Below, piece after piece: positions 57,873 to 64,000 of a stretch of DNA of 64,000 nt. Position 1 is the stretch's first letter. Each line of letters opens with the position of its first letter. Origin of the DNA: a virus; the IMG/VR virus record IMGVR_UViG_3300020469_000021, positions 1 through 64,000 of that record; one strand, given 5' to 3'. The position numbers were made by a program, and so were the translations under genes. Under the pieces are notes generated by a model that saw only the letters and a list, made by a program, of their open reading frames with translations, had not been told where the DNA came from and searched no databases.

Positions 57873-58063
57873 TGAATTTTAAAGAAGCACTAGGAATCGT
57901 AGTGAACGAGGCAGAAGTTTCTGCTCTTGGGGAAAGGACAGATGAACATTTAAGAATTTTGAAAGCGTGTGAGATCGTTCAAGAATTTCTGAATCATTTA
58001 GAAAAAAATGATATATTATTTACAAATGATGAATATATATCAATAGGACAAACTAATGAATGA
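57872..58063 (+). CDS. Hypothetical protein, 63 aa
   Basis: ATG at 57872 chosen because it overlaps the upstream stop. Acidic, helical. Overlaps the next gene by eight bases. Confidence 0.45.
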   Translation: MNFKEALGIVVNEAEVSALGERTDEHLRILKACEIVQEFLNHLEKNDILFTNDEYISIGQTNE

Positions 58064-58232
58064 GGCAAGCGTATATATATCAAACTTGCTAGAAGAAAAT
58101 AAACTTTCTTACTCTGAAGCGCAAATTTTTCTTGACTATGCTTATGATTTGGTATTAGATGGGTATGGTGATCTTGAGATAGAGAAACTTATCACAGAAA
58201 ATATCAATCAAAAATTAAAAGAAAAAAAATAA
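58056..58232 (+). CDS. Hypothetical protein, 58 aa
   Basis: LSYSEAQIFLDYAYDLVLDG, then a Lys/Glu-rich helix. Pattern of coupled small early genes. Confidence 0.45.
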   Translation: MNEASVYISNLLEENKLSYSEAQIFLDYAYDLVLDGYGDLEIEKLITENINQKLKEKK

Positions 58233-58233
58233 A

Positions 58234-58854
58234 ATGAACAATTACTTCGCAAATCAACCGATTCATTGGAATCAATTTAGTTCTAGGGACATCTATTTCA
58301 AAAGCAATGCTATAACCAAAAAGCTATTGCCCGAAGATAATATTTTGTCTTGGAAAACAAAGGAAAGTAGGCATAATGAGGTAGCAAGTAAAACAGGCGC
58401 TACTGCCCAAACGAGCAGGGGTTGGAATGGGCAAGTTCATACTTACTACTCTAGGGATAGCTACAAAGGAGTTTTTGTTCAACTTACGAATGTTAAGAAA
58501 GAATATGTTACTGCAAATTTAGACTTCATTAATTATAAACCGAAAAAAGATAGTCAAGGCAATCACCTTGCAGGTCTTGACGCTCTAGTTTACATTGGTT
58601 CTTTCCATGATAGGCATGAGTGGGTAAAAGACTCAAGCGGTAATTATAGTATGCAAAAGACAAACAAAGTGTCCCTTAATGATTACGAAGGTTATAGAAT
58701 TGCGTATGGGGGTCAAGGAGATAGCAACTATCTAACTCACAGAGAGTTGATAGAGATAGCCGACATTAGCGAATCAGTCAAAAAATTCCTTATAGACATG
58801 GTCTTGCCACTTAAAAGGGGTATTCTAAATAAAGATTTGGCTCTAGTCGCATAA
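58234..58854 (+). CDS. Hypothetical protein, 206 aa
   Basis: Mixed alpha/beta with conserved-looking HTYYSRDSYKGVFVQLTNV and LVYIGSFHDRHEWVKDS. Not recognised; may be an enzyme, given length and polar clusters. One base before the upstream stop ends its intergenic gap. Confidence 0.45.
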   Translation: MNNYFANQPIHWNQFSSRDIYFKSNAITKKLLPEDNILSWKTKESRHNEVASKTGATAQTSRGWNGQVHTYYSRDSYKGVFVQLTNVKKEYVTANLDFINYKPKKDSQGNHLAGLDALVYIGSFHDRHEWVKDSSGNYSMQKTNKVSLNDYEGYRIAYGGQGDSNYLTHRELIEIADISESVKKFLIDMVLPLKRGILNKDLALVA

Positions 58855-58946
58855 TGGATTTTTCTGATATATTGCAAATGAATTTTACGGCAATAACAAT
58901 TACATTAGTTATTTTATTTTTGTTAATAGTTTCTTCCTATGATTAA
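58854..58946 (+). CDS. Membrane peptide, 30 aa
   Basis: FTAITITLVILFLLIVSS helix; overlaps neighbours on both sides. Confidence 0.35.
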   Translation: MDFSDILQMNFTAITITLVILFLLIVSSYD

Positions 58947-59124
58947 TTTGTTAAAAAGATTAGTGCGTTTGTTTCGTAAAGAAAAGCAATCTAAATTATC
59001 AGTTGCCCAAATAGATGAGTTAATTGAAACAAATAAAAATGTATTAGCGCAGTTAGGTGACGAAGCAGATTATGATGGCATGGGAGATTGGGGAAGATTC
59101 CCGCCAATTAAAAAGAAAGAATAA
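58939..59124 (+). CDS. Hypothetical protein, 61 aa
   Basis: Basic amphipathic start (LLKRLVRLFRKEKQSKLS), helical, then DGMGDWGRFPPIKKKE. Shares one base with the next ATG. Confidence 0.45.
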   Translation: MINLLKRLVRLFRKEKQSKLSVAQIDELIETNKNVLAQLGDEADYDGMGDWGRFPPIKKKE

Positions 59125-59501
59125 TGGATTTACAAATATCAGACTATTTACAACTTATAGTAGGAATTTCTATTCTCTCTGTTTGGCTTCTTCACGCTCA
59201 TGTGCCAACCAATTTCAGAGTTGGTCAAGCTCAAACACTAAGAGAAGAGGTTACAGAAGCAGGTTTGCCCGATTATGTTTATGATGTTATGAGAATAGTT
59301 AAACCTATTTTTGCTTTCTTTTTAATCATGGGCATACTATGGAATCCCATTACCTTGCCCTGCATGGCATTTACAACTATTTTCATGGTTGGCGCAGTTG
59401 TTATGCACATTAAAGTTAAAGATAATTTATTTAAAATGATTCCTGCCTTGACATTGCTTTTATTTTGTTTTATTATATTTACTTGTCCATCAAAATGGTA
59501 A
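59124..59501 (+). CDS. DoxX-like four-helix membrane protein
   Basis: 125 aa with four hydrophobic segments: YLQLIVGISILSVWLL, VKPIFAFFLIMGILW, FTTIFMVGAVVMHI and ALTLLLFCFIIFTC. The order matches DoxX-like small membrane proteins. Role in phage unknown. Confidence 0.5.
   Translation: MDLQISDYLQLIVGISILSVWLLHAHVPTNFRVGQAQTLREEVTEAGLPDYVYDVMRIVKPIFAFFLIMGILWNPITLPCMAFTTIFMVGAVVMHIKVKDNLFKMIPALTLLLFCFIIFTCPSKW
59448..59476 (+). promoter_or_regulatory. Promoter in the 3' end of 59124, for 59517
   Basis: C-TTGACA (59448-59453), 17-base spacer, TATTAT (59471-59476). Leader about 34 bases. Confidence 0.45.
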
Positions 59502-59516
59502 ACTATATAACGACAA

Positions 59517-59687
59517 ATGACTTTAAAAGATAAAATACAAAAAGAAATTGAAAGGTTAAGTAGCGACCATAGCGAAGAAACTATCAATCTCATAAATAAT
59601 GTGTTGCTTCCAATGTTGCAATACATCAGAGATCACGAAAAAATTTTACGAGATATTGCTAGGATTAGTGGTAAACATGGTGTATAA
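59517..59687 (+). CDS. Hypothetical helical protein, 56 aa
   Basis: LKDKIQKEIERLSSDHSEET then hydrophobic helix. Its last codons contain a TATAAT (59683-59688) that may drive the next gene. Confidence 0.45.
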   Translation: MTLKDKIQKEIERLSSDHSEETINLINNVLLPMLQYIRDHEKILRDIARISGKHGV

Positions 59688-59693
59688 TATGTT

Positions 59694-59987
59694 ATGCGCT
59701 ATTTATTATTTTTACTATTATTGACAGGATGTGGTCAACCCACTATTATTGAAACTGAATCAGAAGACATTTCAAAAGAAATAAACGATCTTTTGGCTCA
59801 AGACAAGAAAAACAAATTACTTGAATTGGAATATTTAGAACAAATTAGAATCGCTCAAGAGAACAATGATACCGAAGCCTTTGAATTTTTTCTACAAGAA
59901 TATATTGATGTGGATAGATTACAAATTCCCGAAGAATTAAAAAAAGACCCAAATTATTTCCAAGGTGGACAGAAGGTTAAATATTGA
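59694..59987 (+). CDS. Small lipoprotein, 97 aa
   Basis: Signal peptide YLLFLLLLTGC with the lipobox LLTGC, then a charged helical domain (SEDISKEINDLLAQDKKNKL). Anchored in an outer or inner membrane; could be a superinfection-exclusion or o-spanin-type protein, not proven. Confidence 0.6.
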   Translation: MRYLLFLLLLTGCGQPTIIETESEDISKEINDLLAQDKKNKLLELEYLEQIRIAQENNDTEAFEFFLQEYIDVDRLQIPEELKKDPNYFQGGQKVKY

Positions 59988-59988
59988 T

Positions 59989-60075
59989 ATGAGCCAACCC
60001 ATGCAACGGCAAATTAATTTCATTAAAAATATATCCAAGTTAATTAAGCAACAGACAGATAGAAGAAATCAATGA
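59989..60075 (+). CDS. Short basic peptide, 28 aa
   Basis: MSQPMQRQINFIKNISKLIK; overlaps the next ATG. Confidence 0.3.
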   Translation: MSQPMQRQINFIKNISKLIKQQTDRRNQ

Positions 60076-60305
60076 AAACATATTTGAGTAAAGTTTTCTA
60101 TTTTTTAGGAGACTTAGTTTCTTATCTTTTGCATTATAATATAACAAGCATAATTTTTTATCCATTGTATAGATGGTTAATGTTAGTTAGTATTAGCCTT
60201 GACAAAGATAGCATTGTATGGGAGAATGTAGAAAAGAAAGAAAGCTCAAGAGCAGATTTAATTTTAAAAGTAAAAGATGAAAATAGATTTAGGAGTAAGA
60301 GGTAG
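60072..60305 (+). CDS. Membrane-associated protein, 77 aa
   Basis: LGDLVSYLLHYNITSIIFYP and LYRWLMLVSISLD hydrophobic segments, then a charged end. The type of small membrane protein found in many T4-like and marine phages. Confidence 0.45.
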   Translation: MKTYLSKVFYFLGDLVSYLLHYNITSIIFYPLYRWLMLVSISLDKDSIVWENVEKKESSRADLILKVKDENRFRSKR

Positions 60306-60534
60306 TGAGGATGCGATAAATCATATATTACTTAGAGTAAACAATGATTTTATTTTGCAGACTAAAGACAATTTATTTTTTTCGGGAGAAGAAGGTAGAG
60401 ATAAAACAGGGAAAAATTTAGTTGAGTTATTAGAAACTTTATCTAAAGATCACGAAATATCTGTTCGCAAAAATGTTGCGGAAGAAATTGAAAGAGAATT
60501 AAATTTAAATGGAGAAATAATTAAATATGTCTGA
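60277..60534 (+). CDS. Hypothetical protein, 85 aa
   Basis: Overlaps the previous gene by 29 bases. Acidic/basic alternating, helical (KNLVELLETLSKDHEISVRK). Not recognised. Confidence 0.4.
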   Translation: MKIDLGVRGSEDAINHILLRVNNDFILQTKDNLFFSGEEGRDKTGKNLVELLETLSKDHEISVRKNVAEEIERELNLNGEIIKYV

Positions 60535-60643
60535 AATAAAAGAATTATGGGATTTATCGTGGACTGATGGTTTATTGTTGACATTTATGTTGATGGCGCT
60601 ATATACTTATAAGGTTTGGATAGATAATAAATTTAAGAAATAA
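60527..60643 (+). CDS. Membrane peptide, 38 aa
   Basis: TDGLLLTFMLMALYTYKVWI; contains the next promoter. Confidence 0.4.
   Translation: MSEIKELWDLSWTDGLLLTFMLMALYTYKVWIDNKFKK
60578..60607 (+). promoter_or_regulatory. Promoter inside 60527 gene, for 60652
   Basis: TTGACA (60578-60583), 18-base spacer, TATACT (60602-60607). Confidence 0.45.
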
Positions 60644-60651
60644 ATAAGACA

Positions 60652-60879
60652 ATGGCACACGATGAATTTAATAGCGGAGCAAGACATGGATTCTGCATGG
60701 CGAAACTTGCGGTCAGAGATATTGACAGAACTTTAGAGTATCCCAATGAAGAAGATCACACGCAAAAAAGTTGGTGTTTAGCATACGAAAAATATCATGC
60801 AGAAAAAGATTTATTACACAAAATATATGAAGCAATTAACAAATCAATGGAAGAAGAAGTAAGTGAAAACGATTATTAA
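60652..60879 (+). CDS. Hypothetical protein, 75 aa
   Basis: FNSGARHGFCMAKLAVRDID, then HTQKSWCLAYEKYHAEKDLL: two helices with Cys and His. Not recognised. Confidence 0.45.
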   Translation: MAHDEFNSGARHGFCMAKLAVRDIDRTLEYPNEEDHTQKSWCLAYEKYHAEKDLLHKIYEAINKSMEEEVSENDY

Positions 60880-60883
60880 TTTC

Positions 60884-60912
60884 TTGACATAATCCAAAAT
60901 TTAGTCTAGTGT
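60884..60912 (+). promoter_or_regulatory. Leaderless-type promoter for 60920
   Basis: TTGACA (60884-60889), 17-base spacer, TAGTGT (60907-60912); the ATG is eight bases later. Confidence 0.65.
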
Positions 60913-60919
60913 TTTAATC

Positions 60920-61438
60920 ATGGACACAAATGACGCAAAAGCACTTGCCCTACTTCACATGGACGAACATGGGCTTTTTGACGAACTTTGGCATTTTGAT
61001 TTTGAAGATTGCAAACGCTCTCTTGGTCGATGTCATTATACAAAAAGAAAGATTTCTTTGTCTGAATGGTATGTCGAGCTAAACAACGAAAAAGATGTAG
61101 AAGATACCATCCTACACGAAATTGCTCACGCTTTATCGTGGACAAGATATGGCAAAAAAGCCAAGGGTCATGGCAAGCTATGGAAACAGGTTTGCATAGA
61201 GATTGGCGCAACTCCGCAAAGATTGCACAAAGGTATTATAACATATCCTAACAATCATTACAAATATATAGATACTTGTGGTTGCAATATTACTTATAAA
61301 AGGCATCGTTTAAGTGAGTTTAGATCATATCGTTGCCCAAAATGCAGAGAACCTCTTTTTAATTCCAAAAGAAAAAAAGAATGGTTATCTTCAAAAGTTA
61401 CTGCTGATTATTTAATGGAAGAACTTTTTGGGGCTTGA
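60920..61438 (+). CDS. SprT-like zinc metalloprotease
   Basis: 172 aa. HEIAHALSW is the HExxH active site, GHGKLWKQVC supplies the third His, and a C-terminal zinc ribbon has CGCN and CPKC (about 125-145). SprT/Spartan proteins cut proteins crosslinked to DNA; in phages they sit near replication genes. The stop TGA (61436-61438) lies inside the next -35 box. Confidence 0.8.
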   Translation: MDTNDAKALALLHMDEHGLFDELWHFDFEDCKRSLGRCHYTKRKISLSEWYVELNNEKDVEDTILHEIAHALSWTRYGKKAKGHGKLWKQVCIEIGATPQRLHKGIITYPNNHYKYIDTCGCNITYKRHRLSEFRSYRCPKCREPLFNSKRKKEWLSSKVTADYLMEELFGA

Positions 61439-61462
61439 CAATTAGATAAACAATGTTATTCT
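61435..61462 (+). promoter_or_regulatory. Promoter for the 61470 gene
   Basis: C-TTGACA (61435-61440), 16-base spacer, TATTCT (61457-61462). By analogy with the other promoters the transcript would begin near 61470, in open frame. Confidence 0.6.
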
Positions 61463-61469
61463 AAGGGTT

Positions 61470-62690
61470 ATCAGTTACGAAGATTTCTATAAGGAGTTTG
61501 GTTTTGATAGGTCTGTCTACGAAGATAAGACGCTATACCAAGGCAAGACTAGAACACAATGGTTGAGAGATACAAAAATTATGACAGACAATCCAATTAG
61601 CATAAAATTTTTTGAAGAGTGCGGGAAAATACAAAAGCCCTTCAAAAATTATGGTATTGAAAAAAATGGAAATTATTATCCAATAGACAACAGAACTTAT
61701 GTTTCTCATTCCACTTACGATGGGATTGAACCTTTAGTAAAGCATTTAGATTTTTATTTTGCAAATTTTGCTGACAATCTTTCAAAGAAGCATACAAGAA
61801 AAGATTTCATAAATTTTGCTTTAGATTTAAATAAGTTTATGGGTGAGATCGATTTCTATTTTATTTTATCAAAAATAATGCACTTGCGAAACGCTTGTCA
61901 ATTTCAAATTCAGAAAGAAGTCTCAAGAGATGCTTTGTTTTGTGATAGCTCTCAAATAACTAGCGTTTCAGATATACCTTGGTTTCATCATAAAGTTATT
62001 GAATTTTTCTTTGAAGATTCAGATTTACCTACTTTTTTAGTTTACAGAGGTTCTTTTGATGGATTAGTAGATGAGTTTAACATTCCGCATAAAGTTGTCG
62101 GCAAGCAAGAAGAAGGAATTCATTTTTTTGCAGAAACCCCGACTTTAGGTTCGGTTCTATTTAGCGTAGATAACGAGACTTTGCCCCTTTTATTTTCAAG
62201 AAATTACAATGAATTACTTTCAGTCGTAAATTCTGACACAACTTCCAAATTAACGCTCAACTCAAAAGAGGGTGCAGAACTCACGAAAGAGGAAATCCCC
62301 CATCTAGTTAGTGGAGTCGTTACTTGTTTGAAATCTATGGTTTATGCGCATTGCGATCCTACGCATATTCGACATAATGCACCTCAATCCACTCTAAAAG
62401 ATGGCAAAGCAAAGATAAAGGGTAGACCAAAAAGCGAAGTGAATAAAATTATTTATGTACCTAAAGTTCAATATGAGAATAGCGCCTCTTCAAATAATGC
62501 CTCAAAAGAAAAACGAAAATTTTTAGGCAAGTTACCTTATTTTCGCATTTACAAAAATGACAGGTATGTGAACATGGAAAAGGATAAGAAATATTTTTAT
62601 CCTAAAGTGTTGGGCGAAAACGGAGAAGACCCTGTTGAGCGTGAGTACACGAAATATATTGCGAGAAAAATCAATACTCCTTTCAAATAA
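61470..62690 (+). CDS. Hypothetical protein, 369-406 aa, start codon uncertain
   Basis: The frame is open from 61446. The first ATG (61581) would leave 120 bases of apparently coding sequence unused (SYEDFYKEFGFDRSVYED, then GKTRTQWLRDTKI). At the position where leaderless starts fall in this genome, eight bases after the -10, the in-frame codon is ATC (61470); TTG at 61563 is a further option. The C-terminal part is basic (AKIKGRPKSEVNKIIYVPKV) and could bind nucleic acid. The protein is not recognised. Confidence 0.5.
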   Translation: MSYEDFYKEFGFDRSVYEDKTLYQGKTRTQWLRDTKIMTDNPISIKFFEECGKIQKPFKNYGIEKNGNYYPIDNRTYVSHSTYDGIEPLVKHLDFYFANFADNLSKKHTRKDFINFALDLNKFMGEIDFYFILSKIMHLRNACQFQIQKEVSRDALFCDSSQITSVSDIPWFHHKVIEFFFEDSDLPTFLVYRGSFDGLVDEFNIPHKVVGKQEEGIHFFAETPTLGSVLFSVDNETLPLLFSRNYNELLSVVNSDTTSKLTLNSKEGAELTKEEIPHLVSGVVTCLKSMVYAHCDPTHIRHNAPQSTLKDGKAKIKGRPKSEVNKIIYVPKVQYENSASSNNASKEKRKFLGKLPYFRIYKNDRYVNMEKDKKYFYPKVLGENGEDPVEREYTKYIARKINTPFK

Positions 62691-62693
62691 TTC

Positions 62694-62722
62694 TTGACAA
62701 GTACGGAAAAACAATCTATTGT
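62694..62722 (+). promoter_or_regulatory. Leaderless-type promoter for 62730
   Basis: TTGACA (62694-62699), 17-base spacer, TATTGT (62717-62722); the ATG is eight bases later. Confidence 0.75.
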
Positions 62723-62729
62723 TCCCTTT

Positions 62730-62963
62730 ATGAATACATCAGAAGCATTTTTAGCAAGCATACAACAATCAATCGCAAGCGCAGAGAAGATAGCAAATTC
62801 AATTCCCAAGAAGGGTCTTAATGTCTATCTTGACAAGTCAACTATGGTTATGCAAACTTTTAGTGATCCTAGTGCATTTGCTCATGCCAAGAAAGTTACT
62901 GCAAGAGCAGGGCAATCAAGTTGCCTTCGCAATGTGTTAGATGCAGGGGGCAGATTACAATAA
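62730..62963 (+). CDS. Hypothetical protein, 77 aa
   Basis: Helical start (SEAFLASIQQSIASAEKIAN), basic C-terminus with KKVTARAGQSSCLRNVL. Start set by the promoter. Followed by 109 bases of AT-rich DNA with no gene other than the next promoter. Confidence 0.5.
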   Translation: MNTSEAFLASIQQSIASAEKIANSIPKKGLNVYLDKSTMVMQTFSDPSAFAHAKKVTARAGQSSCLRNVLDAGGRLQ

Positions 62964-63037
62964 CGCTTGATAAAAGATGCAAAATAATTGTTTAATTACA
63001 TAAATACTAATTTTTAATTAATAACACAATAAAATGC

Positions 63038-63066
63038 TTGACATATCATGCAAAATGGACTTGAAT
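63038..63066 (+). promoter_or_regulatory. Leaderless-type promoter for 63073
   Basis: TTGACA (63038-63043), 17-base spacer, TTGAAT (63061-63066); the ATG is seven bases later. A longer frame from an ATG at 63034 would read through the promoter. Confidence 0.6.
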
Positions 63067-63072
63067 AACGAC

Positions 63073-63291
63073 ATGGAAGAATTACAAACATACGAAGAAT
63101 ATACAAAAGATATGCCATTAGTAGATCAAATAAAATTTTATTATGATGTTGACCTTAAAGATTTTTTCCCCGATGGATGGATGGTTGACCCTTGGGAAAT
63201 TGTCGCACAAGTTGCAACCAATCCTAATTGGCTAAATGAATTTAACAAAGAGTTTGAAGAAAGTTTAAGAGAAAGGGAATATATAAGATGA
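63073..63291 (+). CDS. Hypothetical acidic protein, 72 aa
   Basis: MEELQTYEEYTKDMPLVDQI, DLKDFFPDGWMVDPWEIVAQ. Small phage protein of unknown role. Four-base overlap with the next gene. Confidence 0.5.
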   Translation: MEELQTYEEYTKDMPLVDQIKFYYDVDLKDFFPDGWMVDPWEIVAQVATNPNWLNEFNKEFEESLREREYIR

Positions 63292-63518
63292 ATGAATTAA
63301 AAGAAAAGTTAAATAAAAATATTGCTTACCATGTAGAACGAGTAGCTGAAACAGGTTCATCAAGTTTCTCTACTTGCGATTATCGTGGATGGGATAAAGA
63401 TATTTGGAATCATAGACATTCTATCATTGACAAACTAGTCAGCACAGGTTATCGTGTTGAAAGTGCAGTTAATCATGGAGTGCTAGATGTAACAATAACT
63501 GCAAATTTAGAATTATGA
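63288..63518 (+). CDS. Hypothetical protein, 76 aa
   Basis: Helix, then FSTCDYRGWDKDIWNHRHSI and a beta end. Not recognised. Four-base overlap with the next gene. Confidence 0.45.
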   Translation: MNELKEKLNKNIAYHVERVAETGSSSFSTCDYRGWDKDIWNHRHSIIDKLVSTGYRVESAVNHGVLDVTITANLEL

Positions 63519-63745
63519 AATATGTAAGAAAAGTTTGGAATATCGAACCACAAAAAATGTTAGATTATATCCTTGAGGCAGACAGATCAAATGGTTTGCA
63601 CAAAGAAGGAGATTATAGTCCTGTATTTTATGTTGGAAAAGATTTAGATTATATTCGTGAAGTTTATGAAGATTACAATGGTCTTGATAGTCTTACCGAA
63701 GCAGAGCAAATAGAGAACGAATATTACAGATTGGAGATAGCATAA
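63515..63745 (+). CDS. Hypothetical acidic protein, 76 aa
   Basis: Tyr/Glu/Asp-rich (YIREVYEDYNGLDSLTEAEQ). Shares the last base of its stop with the next ATG. Confidence 0.45.
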   Translation: MKYVRKVWNIEPQKMLDYILEADRSNGLHKEGDYSPVFYVGKDLDYIREVYEDYNGLDSLTEAEQIENEYYRLEIA

Positions 63746-63897
63746 TGGAATATACATCAGAAAATATCGACCAAGTTGCAGAGGAAATTGTCAACAATAT
63801 GTCGCTAGAAGAATTAAAGGCTTTTGTATATGACGAAATTTATGGTGAAATGTTTGAAGATGAAGAGGTTTTTCAACTTAATTTAAAAAAAATATAA
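63745..63897 (+). CDS. Small acidic helical protein, 50 aa, tandem copy A
   Basis: MEYTSENIDQVAEEIVNNMS, LEELKAFVYDEI. Paralogue of the next gene (same MEYTxxN start and VxNMSLxxLxAxV core) and more distantly of 54665. Confidence 0.55.
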   Translation: MEYTSENIDQVAEEIVNNMSLEELKAFVYDEIYGEMFEDEEVFQLNLKKI

Positions 63898-63899
63898 TT

Positions 63900-64000
63900 A
63901 TGGAATATACAGATGATAATATGCAATTAGTTGCAGAAAAAGTTGTTTTAAATATGTCTTTAGCAGACTTGCAAGCGTATGTATGCGAGGATTATTTCTT
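63900..64000 (+). CDS. Small acidic helical protein, tandem copy B, 3' end outside the window
   Basis: MEYTDDNMQLVAEKVVLNMS, LADLQAYVCEDYF, then cut by the window edge. About half of the visible residues match copy A. Confidence 0.55.
   Translation, partial: MEYTDDNMQLVAEKVVLNMSLADLQAYVCEDYF

Noticed and set aside
1-64000. CRISPR arrays, insertion sequences and reverse-transcriptase/diversity-generating elements
   Set aside because: Looked for repeat-spacer arrays, transposase motifs and RT motifs; none seen. The short repeats present are all within coding regions.

Overview
The window looks like part of the genome of a large, AT-rich tailed bacteriophage (Caudoviricetes). It is packed with short, overlapping genes, almost all on the + strand. 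It carries a tail-fibre gene, a virion-type protein, DNA ligase, a RuvB-like ATPase, a Holliday-junction-resolvase-like nuclease, UV-endonuclease homologues, sigma factors, a tmRNA and one tRNA. No terminase, capsid, portal or polymerase gene is visible, so this is only a section of the genome. The likely host is a member of the PVC group (Planctomycetota/Verrucomicrobiota). That is an inference from a DUF1549/DUF1553 + DUF1501 gene pair (14437-17762) and an ECF sigma factor of the Rhodopirellula/Verrucomicrobium type (39740-40270), both characteristic of those phyla.

Layout. (1) 1-7130: C-terminal part of a long tail-fibre-like protein with Thr-Pro and GNVGIGT repeats, then a GT4-DUF4214-GT9 glycosyltransferase split over two frames by what looks like a programmed -1 frameshift. 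(2) 7133-13964: a possible annealing protein, small unknowns, a possible 2OG-oxygenase-like protein, a degenerate UvdE paralogue. (3) 13988-17762: tmRNA with an unusually long 34-residue tag frame, followed by two exported PVC-type proteins. (4) 17807-23581: polyamine genes speD/speE, resolvase-like nuclease, Fis-type and sigma-type regulators. (5) 23582-30305: five sulfotransferases interleaved with an inorganic pyrophosphatase and four glycosyltransferase domains. (6) 30349-34976: membrane-anchored subtilase, a divergent SpeD, an ATE-like aminoacyl-tRNA transferase homologue, a virion protein. (7) 35030-44665: more glycan genes (GT47, epimerase, GT32, FkbM methyltransferases), a ParB-like protein, ECF sigma, translation factor IF-1, tRNA-Thr(UGU). 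(8) 44667-64000: an early-type region of many small genes plus macro domain, P-loop kinase, RuvB-like ATPase, DNA ligase, a second UvdE and SprT.

How it works together. The strongest global signal is a repeated, very compact promoter module: C-TTGAC(A/T)-N17-TAnnnT followed 7-12 bases later by the start codon. The predicted transcript then begins at, or within a few bases of, the ATG (leaderless mRNA). In several cases the UGA stop of the upstream gene lies inside the -35 box. The same phage encodes its own IF-1 and tmRNA, so it may adjust initiation and ribosome rescue for its own transcripts. A second theme is surface-glycan chemistry: many glycosyltransferases of different families, sulfotransferases and pyrophosphatase suggest that the virus makes or remodels sulfated glycans. 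The DUF1501 (alkaline-phosphatase-like superfamily) protein may act on related substrates. Many start codons are chosen here from promoter spacing rather than longest ORF.
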